Notes: a model not told the origin generated them from the letters alone. Positions 25,763 to 34,686 are shown, counted from the first letter of the stretch. The stretch: DNA of 64,000 bases from Bacillus sp. NTK071 (GCF_017303315.1 NZ_JAFKOI010000007.1:124001-188000), one strand, 5' to 3'. A program made the numbers and translations.

Positions 25763-27484
25763 TTAGAAAATTCGCTTCAAAGCCTTCTTCAATGGCGGCA
25801 TGTCGATTTCCTGCTCCTCAAAAGCTTTTTTTAGCATATACTTCGAATAGCTTGCAGCCTGTTCATACGTGATTTTACCAGGAAGTGGCGGCTGTTCTTC
25901 AATTACGATATCAACAATCGCAGGCTTTGTAGATTTAGCTGCCCTCTCAAAAGCTGGCAATAGCTCTTCGTATTTCTCAACACGGTAACCTTCACCGCCG
26001 GCCGTTTCAGCAAACGCAGCAAAATTAAAGTCTTTTAATTCTGTTTCAAAATCGATATTTCCAATTTCCTGCTGCTCGTATTTAATCATGCCGAGACGCT
26101 CATTGTTTAGGATAACAACCATCATTGGAAGCTTATACTTTACTGCTGTTAAGAAATCCTGCATAACCATTGTAAATCCGCCATCTCCACAGATCGCAAC
26201 AGCCTGTCGATCAGGGTGAGCGATTTTACCAGCGATAGCACCAGGTAGTCCGCAACCCATTGTGGCCATCCATGAGGAGATAATGAATTTCTGATTTGTT
26301 ACTCGAAAATGCCTTGCTGCCCAAACAGTGACGTTACCAACATCAACTGAAAGCACTGCATTATCGTCCACTACTTTTTGGAGCTGTGGCATAATTTGCT
26401 GTGGTTTTATTGGCGTTGACTCCTCTGACTCGATTTTCTCAAGATGAGCCCACCAATTCTTCATATTCTCCTGACACTTTTCAATAAATTCTCGATCTTC
26501 TTGATAGCTTGTATGATTAGTTAAATAAGAAAGCGTCCACTTCGCATCTCCAATCAAACCAACTGTTACCGGATAACGCTTTCCAATCTGCGTTGGTTCG
26601 ATATCAATTTGAATGGCTTTTGCTTTGTCAGGTAAATAATCTCGATAAGGGAACGATGTACCTACCATGATAAGTAAATCGGTTTCTTCCATCGCTTCAT
26701 AAGCGGGTTTCGTTCCAATCTGTCCAAGCTGTCCCAGGTTATATGGATGCACATCCGGAATAGCACCTTTCCCTGGTAGACTTAAAATAACCGGAGCTCC
26801 TGCCTTTTCAGCAAATGTAAGCAGTTCATCCCTAGCATGTTTAGACCCCTTACCTGCAAGAATAACTGGGCGTTTCGCTTCATTTAGAAGAGCTACTGCT
26901 TCATTTAAATTGGAGTCATGGGGATGAACGACTGCTTTCGAACGAATGAGTGACGTATTCTGAACCTTTTGTTTCACTTTCTCAGCAGCAAGATCATCTG
27001 GAATAGTTAGAATTGCCACACCCTTCTTCTCTACAGCAGTTCGAATCGCTTGATGAGTTAGATCCGGCAAGGAATCCGCCGTTTCAACCCTACGGTTAAA
27101 TACAGAAACATCGTCGAACATTCGCTCGAGGTTAACCTCCTGGAACTGATCTGTCCCGAGCTGGTCACTAGCAATCTGCCCCGCAATAACGAGAACTGGT
27201 ACACCATCAGCTTTTGCATCATAAAGACCGTTTAATAAATGAACTGCACCTGGTCCTGCAATTGATAGACACACACCGATTTTGCCAGTTATCTTAGCAT
27301 ACGATGCTGCTGCAAGAGCACCAACTTCCTCATGACGAACCTGAATAAACTTCATACGGTCCTGTGCATTTCGTAAATTCTCGACAAAGTGATTAATTGA
27401 ATCACCAGGCAAACCATAAATATGGTCTACACCCCAATTAGATAGTGTATCAAGCAATATTTCGCCAGCATTTCTTTCAAACAT
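25763..27484 (-). CDS. Thiamine-diphosphate pyruvate oxidase/dehydrogenase (YdaP/PoxB-like)
   Basis: About 573 residues in the acetolactate synthase fold. The N-terminal PP domain holds the catalytic Glu (RHEEVGALAAASYAK), the middle domain a flavin/dUMP-type fold (LGQLGQIGTKPAYEAM), and the C-terminal domain the ThDP motif CGDGGFTMVMQDFLTAVKY ending in LNNERLGM. It should convert pyruvate to acetate or acetyl-phosphate with transfer of electrons to quinone or O2. B. subtilis YdaP is the closest protein I know and is a sigma-B stress protein; a sigma-B-like promoter is present here too. AAGGAGGAG precedes two adjacent ATGs; 27484 has the better spacing. Confidence 0.86.
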   Translation of the reverse strand: MFERNAGEILLDTLSNWGVDHIYGLPGDSINHFVENLRNAQDRMKFIQVRHEEVGALAAASYAKITGKIGVCLSIAGPGAVHLLNGLYDAKADGVPVLVIAGQIASDQLGTDQFQEVNLERMFDDVSVFNRRVETADSLPDLTHQAIRTAVEKKGVAILTIPDDLAAEKVKQKVQNTSLIRSKAVVHPHDSNLNEAVALLNEAKRPVILAGKGSKHARDELLTFAEKAGAPVILSLPGKGAIPDVHPYNLGQLGQIGTKPAYEAMEETDLLIMVGTSFPYRDYLPDKAKAIQIDIEPTQIGKRYPVTVGLIGDAKWTLSYLTNHTSYQEDREFIEKCQENMKNWWAHLEKIESEESTPIKPQQIMPQLQKVVDDNAVLSVDVGNVTVWAARHFRVTNQKFIISSWMATMGCGLPGAIAGKIAHPDRQAVAICGDGGFTMVMQDFLTAVKYKLPMMVVILNNERLGMIKYEQQEIGNIDFETELKDFNFAAFAETAGGEGYRVEKYEELLPAFERAAKSTKPAIVDIVIEEQPPLPGKITYEQAASYSKYMLKKAFEEQEIDMPPLKKALKRIF

Positions 27485-27522
27485 CATGACTCCTCCTTCG
27501 CGTCCTTTTCCATAAAGAAAAA

Positions 27523-27548
27523 GTACCCTAAGAAAAGTACAACGAAAC
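27523..27548 (-). promoter_or_regulatory. Sigma-B-like promoter of the pyruvate oxidase gene
   Basis: On the minus strand GTTTCG (27543-27548), a 14-base spacer, then GGGTAC (27523-27528). This fits GTTTAA-N12-14-GGGTAT, and sigma-B control is known for the B. subtilis homologue. Confidence 0.6.
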
Positions 27549-27559
27549 GTGTATGCCAA

Positions 27560-27587
27560 AATAAACAAGCAGCCAAATGGCTGCTTG
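27560..27587 (-). terminator. Terminator after the FabG-like gene
   Basis: CAAGCAGCC-ATTT-GGCTGCTTG followed by TTTATTTT on the minus strand. Confidence 0.85.
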
Positions 27588-27596
27588 AATTGCTTA

Positions 27597-28358
27597 TTAT
27601 GTTCTTGGACCGCCTGCTACGTATAGTACTTGTCCGCTCACAAAAGATGACTGCTCATCTGCAAAAAAGAGCGCAGCGTTTGCAATGTCTTCAGGCTTTC
27701 CAGTTCTACCAACCGGAATCTGTTTTTTATTGTAATCAATAAATTGGTCGAATTCGACGCCTAGTCGATCTGCTGTTGCTTTCGTCATATCCGACTCAAT
27801 AAATCCTGGTGCAATAGCATTGGCGGTAATTCCGTATTTACCTAGCTCGAGAGATAGCGTTTTGGTTAAACCTTGAATACCTGCCTTTGCCGCTGCATAA
27901 TTCGTTTGGCCACGATTACCGAGTGCTGACGTCGAGGAAAGACTAATAATTCTTCCGTATCCTTGCTCTACCATGTAGCTCTGTGCTGCTCTTGAAGCAT
28001 AGAAACTGCCAGTTAGGTGGACTTGCATAACCGTCATCCAATCCTCATCTGTCATCTTAAACAGTAGATTATCACGAATGACACCTGCATTATTAATGAG
28101 AATATCGATTGAACCAAAAGCATTCGCAGCTTCTTTCATACTAACCTCAACCTGTGCTCGGTTCGTAACATCGACAACACCCGTCATAACAGAATAACCT
28201 TTTTCTTCGAATTGTTTCTTAGTATTTTCAAGTGCTTCTTCATTCACATCAGCTAAATAAACGCTTGCCCCTTCACTAGCAAATCGCTCTGCAATACTTG
28301 CACCAATTCCCCTACTACCACCCGTTATGTATGCGGTTCTACCATCCAGCCTTTTCAT
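27597..28358 (-). CDS. Short-chain dehydrogenase, FabG-like 3-oxoacyl reductase
   Basis: About 253 residues. It has the classical SDR features: TGGSRGIGASIAERFASEG (NAD(P) binding), NNAG (ILINNAGVIRD), catalytic Ser (ISLSSTSALGNRGQ) and YAAAK. The sequence is close to FabG and to acetoacetyl-CoA reductase PhaB, so a 3-oxoacyl-ACP or -CoA substrate is likely. It is not in a fatty-acid gene cluster, suggesting a second, non-essential FabG. The start at 28358 follows GGAG by eight bases. Confidence 0.86.
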   Translation of the reverse strand: MKRLDGRTAYITGGSRGIGASIAERFASEGASVYLADVNEEALENTKKQFEEKGYSVMTGVVDVTNRAQVEVSMKEAANAFGSIDILINNAGVIRDNLLFKMTDEDWMTVMQVHLTGSFYASRAAQSYMVEQGYGRIISLSSTSALGNRGQTNYAAAKAGIQGLTKTLSLELGKYGITANAIAPGFIESDMTKATADRLGVEFDQFIDYNKKQIPVGRTGKPEDIANAALFFADEQSSFVSGQVLYVAGGPRT

Positions 28359-28509
28359 CACCATCACTCCTGTAATCGTTTTCTTTTATGGTATAACTTG
28401 ACTATAATAATATTGAAATTTTCTGTCAACTATTACCACCTAGTTTAATAACAAGGTAAAAAGTGAAATAGAGTAAAAAGATGATAATTAGGAATTGGAG
28501 GCTAACACT

Positions 28510-28887
28510 ATGAAACACCTTGTATTCTATGACGCTGAGTGCCCTTTTTGTTTTCACGTAAAAAAATCGTTACGGAAACTAGACTGGTTCAATAAAATTG
28601 ATTGGATTTCCGTTCAAGAAGTTGAGAAGAATCCGGACAATTATCCTTACATGCAATTCCGACATAAACGGATGTACGATGAGATTCATATGCTTACCGA
28701 ATCAGGAAATCTTCACGCTGGTTTTTATTCTGTAAGAAGACTTCTAATGGCTCTTCCACTCACTATTCCGCTATCCTTACTGCTCTATTTACCTTTTATC
28801 GATAAGCTTGGATCACCATTCTACATTTGGTTTTCCAAAAATCGTTACGACTGGTTTGGACGATATCCAGAACCTAGATTTGAATAG
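28510..28887 (+). CDS. DCC-family (DUF393) thiol-disulfide oxidoreductase-like protein
   Basis: 125 residues. The N-terminal HLVFYDAECPFCFHVKKSLRK carries the DxxCPxC motif (CPFC) of the DCC family, a thioredoxin-like fold. A hydrophobic region (MALPLTIPLSLLLYLPFID) precedes the conserved WFSKNRYDWFGRYP C-terminus. The role of the family is not established. GGAGG lies eight bases before the ATG at 28510. It is divergent from the FabG-like gene. Confidence 0.83.
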   Translation: MKHLVFYDAECPFCFHVKKSLRKLDWFNKIDWISVQEVEKNPDNYPYMQFRHKRMYDEIHMLTESGNLHAGFYSVRRLLMALPLTIPLSLLLYLPFIDKLGSPFYIWFSKNRYDWFGRYPEPRFE

Positions 28888-28965
28888 AAGCAAAAGCAGG
28901 TTTTCTCATCCTTTTCTAGAATAATAAATAATAGTTGATAGATAACGAACTGGAAAGGATGCTTC

Positions 28966-29586
28966 ATGATGGAAGAAAAGTGGCTTGCCTGGGCAAAGCA
29001 AATCCAATCGATCGCCCAGGCAGGATTAACCTATACACGTGATGATTACGATTATGAACGATACATAGAACTTAGACAGCTCAGTGCAGAAATACTAGAA
29101 ACTTATACTGAATATGACATGAAAACAATCCAAGAACTCTTTACGAATGAAACAGGGTATCAAACACCTAAAGTGGATATTCGCGCTGCTGTAATTAAGG
29201 ATGGAAAAATCCTCCTCGTTAAAGAAAAAGCTGATGGAAAATGGTCGATTCCAGGAGGATGGGGGGATGTTGGCTTCTCACCTGCAGAAGTCGCTGTTAA
29301 AGAAGTAGAGGAGGAATCGGGTTATCTTGTAGAAGCAAAGCGTTTACTGGCTGTTCTAGATCATAAACACCATCCTCATCCACCATCCCCTTATCATATT
29401 TATAAAATGATCATCGGTTGTGAACTAGTAGGTGGGAACGCGACAGATAGTATCGAAACTAGTGATTGTGACTTCTTCTCTTTAGACAATCTTCCACCAT
29501 TATCTGATGGACGAATAACCGAATCACAAATCACCATGCTTTTCAGGCTCCATGATAATCCATCAATGCCAACCGTATTTGATTAA
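28966..29586 (+). CDS. Nudix hydrolase with N-terminal NUDIX_N domain (YjhB-like)
   Basis: 206 residues. Residues 1-60 form the helical NUDIX_N domain (KWLAWAKQIQSIAQAGLTYT). The Nudix box is at about 96-118: GGWGDVGFSPAEVAVKEVEE plus ESGY, with Lys instead of Arg in the REUxEE core. Related enzymes hydrolyse ADP-ribose or other nucleoside diphosphate derivatives. AAAGGATG precedes the start. It is 25 bases upstream of an AraC regulator on the same strand, so the two are likely co-transcribed. Confidence 0.84.
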   Translation: MMEEKWLAWAKQIQSIAQAGLTYTRDDYDYERYIELRQLSAEILETYTEYDMKTIQELFTNETGYQTPKVDIRAAVIKDGKILLVKEKADGKWSIPGGWGDVGFSPAEVAVKEVEEESGYLVEAKRLLAVLDHKHHPHPPSPYHIYKMIIGCELVGGNATDSIETSDCDFFSLDNLPPLSDGRITESQITMLFRLHDNPSMPTVFD

Positions 29587-29611
29587 GCTCTTAAGATAAG
29601 GAGTTACACCT

Positions 29612-30406
29612 ATGATTACACCATACAAACACGGACTATTACTCATGCGAAATGATAGACTACATGAACGAAGCTGGCGAAGCGACCAATGTTATAAATT
29701 TATTTTTTCTCATACAGGAAAAGGTCTTTATGAGACAGCTCGAGGTGATATTTTAATTGAACAAGACAAGTTTCTTATGATGAATCCAGGTGATCCTCAT
29801 CGTCAGCTTCATGTGACAGATGAGAAATTCCTAATAGAATTGAATGAAACACTCGTGAAGAATGTTTGTGTAGATCTTGGAATCTCAAACACGCTTCCTG
29901 ATTTCGCATCAATCAGTTTCCGTCATCCGCAACTCATCCGATGGGCATCTTTCGTAAGAGAATTTATTGTACATACCGATGCAAATGAGCGCTCATTTTT
30001 TCTTGAGCATAGCATGACTCAACTCGTCTTACTGCTGATGAAACACGCTCCTGGCTCACACCAATGTGAGCTGTCCATTGCTTCTACATCAGCACCTTTA
30101 AGCTTCGCTGTTAATGCCATAAAGGAAAGCTTTCAAGAGGATTGGACCCTTGATGAACTCGCCGCTCTCACTGGACTATCAAAATATCAGTTTGCTCATG
30201 CATTTAAAGAATCTTTCGGAGTATCACCATACTCCTTTCTTCAATTGTACCGGATGATCAAAAGTCAGGAGAAACTTGTTCACACCAATGATTCAATTCT
30301 CTCAATTGCTCTTTCATCTGGATTTAAAAACCTTTCTTCATATAACCACTTATTTAAAAAACTGTACGGTAAGACGCCTTCGCAAGTTCGTATTCGTCAT
30401 CACTAA
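29612..30406 (+). CDS. AraC-family transcriptional regulator
   Basis: 264 residues. The N-terminal half is a cupin-like sensing domain (GDILIEQDKFLMMNPGDPHRQ). The C-terminal 100 residues are the double helix-turn-helix (WTLDELAALTGLSKYQFAHA, then GVSPYSFLQLYRMI and SSYNHLFKKLYGKTPSQVR). It probably responds to a small molecule; targets may include the Nudix gene just upstream or the MFS gene whose 3' end overlaps it by 57 bases on the other strand. Confidence 0.85.
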   Translation: MITPYKHGLLLMRNDRLHERSWRSDQCYKFIFSHTGKGLYETARGDILIEQDKFLMMNPGDPHRQLHVTDEKFLIELNETLVKNVCVDLGISNTLPDFASISFRHPQLIRWASFVREFIVHTDANERSFFLEHSMTQLVLLLMKHAPGSHQCELSIASTSAPLSFAVNAIKESFQEDWTLDELAALTGLSKYQFAHAFKESFGVSPYSFLQLYRMIKSQEKLVHTNDSILSIALSSGFKNLSSYNHLFKKLYGKTPSQVRIRHH

Positions 30407-31579
30407 GTAACCTGCACTCACCGTAGACATACTAATCCCGCTCACAATCATGAGCGTTTGAATGGTAATAAACGACGAGAGAAAGCCAAAGAGTGCAAGT
30501 GAAAGGGTGTTTGCTAGATAAAGTAGAACCGCATTCGTGCTAAACCCTCTCCCAAGCTGATCACTCGGAACAAGCGTCTGCAAGAGATAAACTCTTGCTA
30601 GTCCAGCTATAGGAATGCCAATGCCGATAAATACAGCGCCTATGAAAAAGTGTTCCAGTTCGTACCACAATCCATAATACAAAACTCCTGCTCCCCAAAT
30701 GAACGACCCAATCATATAAATAACCAGGCTCATTCTTTTCATAACGAGAGGAATGACTAGGTTTGTTCCAATAACAACTGCACCAAAAACCCCTTGAATG
30801 AGACTATACATTTCTTCACTTTTTGTCGTCATCTCAGATAAAGCAAGTAACAATCCCACTTCCCACACCCATGTATTGAGGAAAACGATAAAGAATGTAA
30901 AGAGGAAGAGATTTCGTATCGTTACGTTTTGATTCGCCCACCTACTAAACGATACGATTGAAAGTCCAGCTTCTTTAATAGACCGTTTTCCAGTATATAT
31001 GCTGTCTGTCACATCTACTTTCAAGAAACATAAAGTACTAATCATGTAAGTTAAAGCATCTACAGTAAAAAAATGAATGGCTCCATATGTTGTTAATAGC
31101 CAAACTGAAATGAGCGGACTAACGACCGTCACGCCTCTCTGAAACGTATCATTCAAACTATTGACTACCGTCCGGTTTTCTTCATCTGTTATTAGTGGTA
31201 ACACCGCTCGATGGGTAGGATTAAAAAAGCACCCAATTGTTTGAATGAGGAAACTAACAATCAACAAGTGCACATACCCCAACTGGTTCGCATAATAGAC
31301 AATAACAATTGAAAAGACAAGTGGTACTCTAATCAAATCAAGTAGAATAAGAAGTCTTTTTTTCTGAACCCAATCAGCAACAACGCCACCTAATAAACCA
31401 AACAGGAGGTATGGAACCGTCTGCGCTATCGCCATCCCCGTTGTTACAATTTTCGAGTCTGTTAGCTCATATGCTAGAAACAGAAATGCCATTCCCGATA
31501 GAACATCCCCAAGTTTAGAAATGCCACCACCGAGTAAATAATAGCGAACAGTTGAATTAGTATAAAATATTCGGTACAC
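30350..31579 (-). CDS. MFS transporter, macrolide-efflux-like
   Basis: 409 residues, 12 helices, of the MefA-like MFS group (YYLLGGGISKLGDVLSGMAF; GGVVADWVQKKRLLILLDLIR; NPTHRAVLPLITDEENRTVVN). It is a likely drug or metabolite exporter. The start is GTG at 31579, with GAGGTGA six bases upstream; a GTG three codons earlier overlaps that site. The site itself lies in the 3' arm of a 16-bp hairpin (31583-31621), so translation is probably gated. The last 57 bases overlap the end of the AraC gene on the other strand. It may be co-transcribed with the SGNH hydrolase upstream. Confidence 0.83.
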   Translation of the reverse strand: MYRIFYTNSTVRYYLLGGGISKLGDVLSGMAFLFLAYELTDSKIVTTGMAIAQTVPYLLFGLLGGVVADWVQKKRLLILLDLIRVPLVFSIVIVYYANQLGYVHLLIVSFLIQTIGCFFNPTHRAVLPLITDEENRTVVNSLNDTFQRGVTVVSPLISVWLLTTYGAIHFFTVDALTYMISTLCFLKVDVTDSIYTGKRSIKEAGLSIVSFSRWANQNVTIRNLFLFTFFIVFLNTWVWEVGLLLALSEMTTKSEEMYSLIQGVFGAVVIGTNLVIPLVMKRMSLVIYMIGSFIWGAGVLYYGLWYELEHFFIGAVFIGIGIPIAGLARVYLLQTLVPSDQLGRGFSTNAVLLYLANTLSLALFGFLSSFITIQTLMIVSGISMSTVSAGYLVMTNTNLRRRLTVQFFK

Positions 31580-31582
31580 AAA

Positions 31583-31621
31583 AATCACCTCTATCTTTAT
31601 TGTAAAAAGATAAAGGTGATT
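31583..31621 (-). promoter_or_regulatory. Hairpin sequestering the MFS ribosome binding site
   Basis: On the minus strand AATCACCTTTATCTTT pairs with AAAGATAGAGGTGATT (16 bp, one G-U) around a 7-base loop. GAGGTGA, the Shine-Dalgarno sequence of the GTG start, is inside the second arm. A second hairpin CTAACAT/ATGTTAG (31628-31649) lies just upstream and covers the stop of the preceding gene. Confidence 0.7.
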
Positions 31622-31645
31622 GATCTTCTAACATCTTGTTGAATG

Positions 31646-32245
31646 TTAGCGCAATAAATGAGGAGTGCACGCTTTTAACCAGATACTTGCCATTAACCGG
31701 TTACCTGCTTCTGTCATATGTACGCCATCTGTTGTAAGGTTTACCTCGCTTTGTTTTACCTGTTTAAGAAAGGCAGTATGTGTAGGAACAAGTACGGCAT
31801 CATAGTTCGATGCTAGACGACGAACAACCTCAACATATGGAACAAGCATCTGATTTCCCTTTGAGTGTATATCTTCATTTATAATTGTAGGCTCCATTAA
31901 AACTAGCTTTGTATTGATATTTCTAGCCTTATTAAGCAGTCGCTCATATATTTCTTTGAAATCCTCTGGATACACCTGCTTCATTTCAGGGTGGTCAAGC
32001 TGACGCCAAACATCATTTATTCCGATTGAAATAGACAGTACTTCAGGATTGGCTGCGATAACATCTTTCTGCCACCGCTTCTCTAGATCCGTTATACGAT
32101 TACCACTCACGCCTTTATTTACAACTTGAACTTCATTCTCTACCTCATCCTTAATCATCCGTACATACCCAGAACCGATTCCTTCAGGATCCTGTTTTCT
32201 GCCTGAGTCTGTTATACTATCGCCAATGAATAACCATTTACTCAT
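31646..32245 (-). CDS. SGNH/GDSL-family hydrolase
   Basis: 199 residues, cytoplasmic (no signal peptide). Block I is WLFIGDSITDSG, the Gly/Asn oxyanion residues are in VSGNRITD and GINDVWRQL, and the catalytic Asp/His pair is DGVHMTEAGNRLMA. Members are lipases, acetylesterases or deacetylases of sugars; no substrate is implied here. It starts one base after the DUF4937 gene stop and lies downstream of tag, so tag, the DUF4937 gene and this gene form one operon, perhaps continuing into the MFS gene. Confidence 0.85.
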   Translation of the reverse strand: MSKWLFIGDSITDSGRKQDPEGIGSGYVRMIKDEVENEVQVVNKGVSGNRITDLEKRWQKDVIAANPEVLSISIGINDVWRQLDHPEMKQVYPEDFKEIYERLLNKARNINTKLVLMEPTIINEDIHSKGNQMLVPYVEVVRRLASNYDAVLVPTHTAFLKQVKQSEVNLTTDGVHMTEAGNRLMASIWLKACTPHLLR

Positions 32246-32246
32246 G

Positions 32247-32630
32247 CTATTGAACTCTCCCCTCGGTTTGATCAGCTGTTAACGTCCACTCTTCACATAT
32301 CGTAATAGCTTGGGTATGAAGCCACTCTTTTGTAAACTCATTGATGTTCTCTACTTCTTTTTCTTCTACCATAACATCAATTGATTTGATAGTACCTCTT
32401 TGTCCTGTTTTTTTATAAATTAGATCGTGGCCCTTCTTCATAAACTCGTTATAAGATGAACGATTTCTCCAGAACCCAATAATGATTGCCTTACGCTGGC
32501 TTTGTGACCAACCACCATACTGTGCAACAAATCCATCAAAGTTCTTTATTTCTTCCCATCGCTCTTGACCTAACGTAAAAGCTAAAGTTTGATCTTCATT
32601 AACCTCACAAATCATTTTCTTAATCAGCAT
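32247..32630 (-). CDS. DUF4937 (YdbC-like) protein, ABM-type fold
   Basis: About 127 residues. It looks like a single antibiotic-biosynthesis-monooxygenase-type ferredoxin fold (FVAQYGGWSQSQRKAIIIGF, NEFMKKGHDLIYKKTGQ), as in B. subtilis YdbC/DUF4937. No function is known. The ATG at 32630 overlaps the last 11 bases of tag and has AAGGGG twelve bases upstream, so coupling to tag is likely. Confidence 0.75.
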   Translation of the reverse strand: MLIKKMICEVNEDQTLAFTLGQERWEEIKNFDGFVAQYGGWSQSQRKAIIIGFWRNRSSYNEFMKKGHDLIYKKTGQRGTIKSIDVMVEEKEVENINEFTKEWLHTQAITICEEWTLTADQTEGRVQ

Positions 32631-33204
32631 AACTAATTGATTCCCCTTGAAATTTAGGATGTCGAAAGCAATCGGTTGTATGATCATTTACCATACCAAC
32701 AGCTTGCATAAAGCTATAGATAATAATCGGTCCTACGAATGTGAAATTTCTTTTCTTCATATCTTTGCTGATTTTCTGGCTGAGTTCCGTTTCGGCTGGA
32801 ACTTCGTCAATCGAATTCCAATTATTTACAATAGTTCCACCTTCCGTAAATGACCATATGTAAGACGAAAAACTACCAAACTCCTTCTGAATAGCAAGAA
32901 ACGCTTTTGCATTTCTAACTGTTCCACGCACTTTAAGTTTGTTTCGAATAATACCTTCATTACTTAACAACTGCTGAATTTTATCTTCATCATAAGATGC
33001 GACTTGCTCAACGTTAAATTCATCAAAGGCTTCACGGTAGTTCTCTCTTCTCTTTAGAATCGTGATCCAACTCAGACCTGCCTGTGCCCCTTCTAGAATT
33101 AACATTTCAAAGAGTTTTTGATCATCATAAACGGGAATTCCCCATTCATTATCATGATAATTTTTATAAATCTCTTCATCGTTTACCCATGCACATCGCT
33201 TCAC
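32620..33204 (-). CDS. tag: DNA-3-methyladenine glycosylase I
   Basis: 194 residues. It excises 3-methyladenine from alkylated DNA. Tag signatures: CAWVNDEEIYKNYHDNEWG with zinc ligands Cys4 and His17, EGAQAGLSWITILKRRENYR (active-site Glu and Trp), and the C-terminal ligands in DHTTDCFRHP. AGGAGG-type site precedes the ATG. It is first in a short operon with a YdbC-like protein and an SGNH hydrolase. Confidence 0.93.
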   Translation of the reverse strand: MKRCAWVNDEEIYKNYHDNEWGIPVYDDQKLFEMLILEGAQAGLSWITILKRRENYREAFDEFNVEQVASYDEDKIQQLLSNEGIIRNKLKVRGTVRNAKAFLAIQKEFGSFSSYIWSFTEGGTIVNNWNSIDEVPAETELSQKISKDMKKRNFTFVGPIIIYSFMQAVGMVNDHTTDCFRHPKFQGESISYAD

Positions 33205-33311
33205 ATTATTCCTCCTAGCCTTTTCTTTTATTGTATCGCGGCTTTTCTCTATTGGAATAGTTTTATCTCCTCAAGCCATACTAAGTGGCGACATAGAAGG
33301 AGATGAATAAG

Positions 33312-33947
33312 TTGACAAAAGTATTATATATCACGGTAAACCCTAAACCGGTGCAAGAATCTTTTAGCCTAACGATAGGTGAAGCTTTTCTGAAAGCGTA
33401 TCAGGAAGAACATCCTGAAGATAGTATACTTAAGCTAGATCTTTATAAAATTGATCTCCCTTATATTGATACAGATGTTTTCAACGGATGGGGCAAACTG
33501 CAAAACGGCAATGAATTTCAACATTTATCAGCAGATGAACAAATGAAAGTTAGTCGAATAAATGATCTGACGGATCAATTCATTAACGCAGATAAATATG
33601 TCTTTGTCACACCTTTCTGGAATTTCAGCTTTCCTCCTAAGCTTAAAGCGTATATCGATACGATTGCTATTGCAGGCAAAACATTCAAGTATACAGAGGA
33701 TGGCCCAGTTGGCTTGTTAACAGATAAAAAAGCTCTTCATATCCAGGCAAGAGGTGGCGTTTATTCTGAAGGGCCTGCTAAAGAAATGGAGTTCGGTGAT
33801 CGATACCTGCATGCTGTTCTCGGTTTTCTAGGCATTCCTTCTGTAGAATCCGTAATCGCAGAGGGAATGGCTCAAATGCCAGATAAAGCAGAAGAAATTA
33901 AGAACAAGGCAATCGACAAAGCACATAAAGTAGCGTTAAATTTCTAA
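33312..33947 (+). CDS. azoR: FMN-dependent NADH:quinone oxidoreductase/azoreductase
   Basis: About 211 residues, flavodoxin-like. It matches AzoR1/AzoR2 of Bacillus ([55 protein letters not shown]). It reduces quinones and azo dyes with NADH and protects from thiol and electrophile stress. The TTG at 33312 is preferred, since AAGGAG lies nine bases upstream; the ATG at 33303 is nearly fused to that site. A perfect terminator palindrome follows. Confidence 0.9.
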   Translation: MTKVLYITVNPKPVQESFSLTIGEAFLKAYQEEHPEDSILKLDLYKIDLPYIDTDVFNGWGKLQNGNEFQHLSADEQMKVSRINDLTDQFINADKYVFVTPFWNFSFPPKLKAYIDTIAIAGKTFKYTEDGPVGLLTDKKALHIQARGGVYSEGPAKEMEFGDRYLHAVLGFLGIPSVESVIAEGMAQMPDKAEEIKNKAIDKAHKVALNF

Positions 33948-33948
33948 C

Positions 33949-33974
33949 AAAAAAAGCGCATATGCGCTTTTTTT
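33949..33974. terminator. Bidirectional terminator
   Basis: A7-GCGCATATGCGC-T7, a perfect palindrome between azoR and the small minus-strand gene. Confidence 0.9.
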
Positions 33975-34131
33975 ACTCTTCTCTTATAACGTTATCAAGA
34001 GGAATCATCATGCTGTAGTCGAACGGAAAACTCATTTCAGCTCTGTCATCAGAATCTGGTAAATCGCTGTTCACTTTATATTCTCCAGGAATGCCTTCAA
34101 GCGGAATGTGTTTCGTATAATCGAACATCAT
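33973..34131 (-). CDS. 52-residue acidic protein, unknown
   Basis: A short gene with AGAAGGAGG five bases before the first of two ATG codons (34131 and 34128) and a strong terminator at its end. The protein begins MMFDYTKHIPLEGIPGEYKV and ends FDYSMMIPLDNVIREE. The N-terminal FDYTKHIPLEGI and the C-terminal FDYSMMIPLDNV look like two copies of one short motif (FDY-x3-IPL). There are no Cys and no membrane segment. I do not recognise the family. The binding site and terminator make expression likely. Confidence 0.75.
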   Translation of the reverse strand: MMFDYTKHIPLEGIPGEYKVNSDLPDSDDRAEMSFPFDYSMMIPLDNVIREE

Positions 34132-34188
34132 TATCGCCTCCTTCTATCGATAGTATGGTTGAAGGAAGTAGCAAATATGATTATCGAT

Positions 34189-34686
34189 TTAATAAAGCTT
34201 CGACATATAATATTCATCCACAAATTCATTATCAATTAGAAGGGAATGCCTTTTTACTCCTTCTACTTCGAATCCAGCCTTTTTATATAAAGCTAGTCCA
34301 GCTTCATTTCGCGTTACAACAGTTAATTCTAAACGATGTTTCCCGTTCTTTAGTGCCCATTCTTCAAGGGTTTGAAATAATTTTGTACCTACTCCCTTAC
34401 CACGCTGATCCTTTTTTATTCCTACAATTAAATAAGCAGAGTGACTGTTCCGCTTAGCTTGACCACCATACGCAATTAAGTAGCCAATTAGCTCCCCTGA
34501 TTCCTCCGCTACAATTATTGTGGATTGCTGATCCTGCTGCATTTTATTTATTCGCTCACGCTGTTCTTCTACTGACAAATTTCGTTCTTCTTGTTCAAAT
34601 AGCATATATTGTGCATCATTTTCAACGTCTTTTATCAGCTGTACAAATGCTTCAGCATCCTCAAGTTTTATGTGTCTCAGTTCCAC
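34189..34686 (-). CDS. GNAT-family N-acetyltransferase
   Basis: About 165 residues. Motif A is SAYLIVGIKKDQRGKGVGTK, followed by LELTVVTRNEAGLALYKKAGFEVEG, typical of RimI/PhnO-like GNATs. The start is uncertain: GTG at 34686 (GGTGG upstream) or TTG at 34710 with no binding site. Acceptor unknown. It stands alone. Confidence 0.8.
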   Translation of the reverse strand: MELRHIKLEDAEAFVQLIKDVENDAQYMLFEQEERNLSVEEQRERINKMQQDQQSTIIVAEESGELIGYLIAYGGQAKRNSHSAYLIVGIKKDQRGKGVGTKLFQTLEEWALKNGKHRLELTVVTRNEAGLALYKKAGFEVEGVKRHSLLIDNEFVDEYYMSKLY

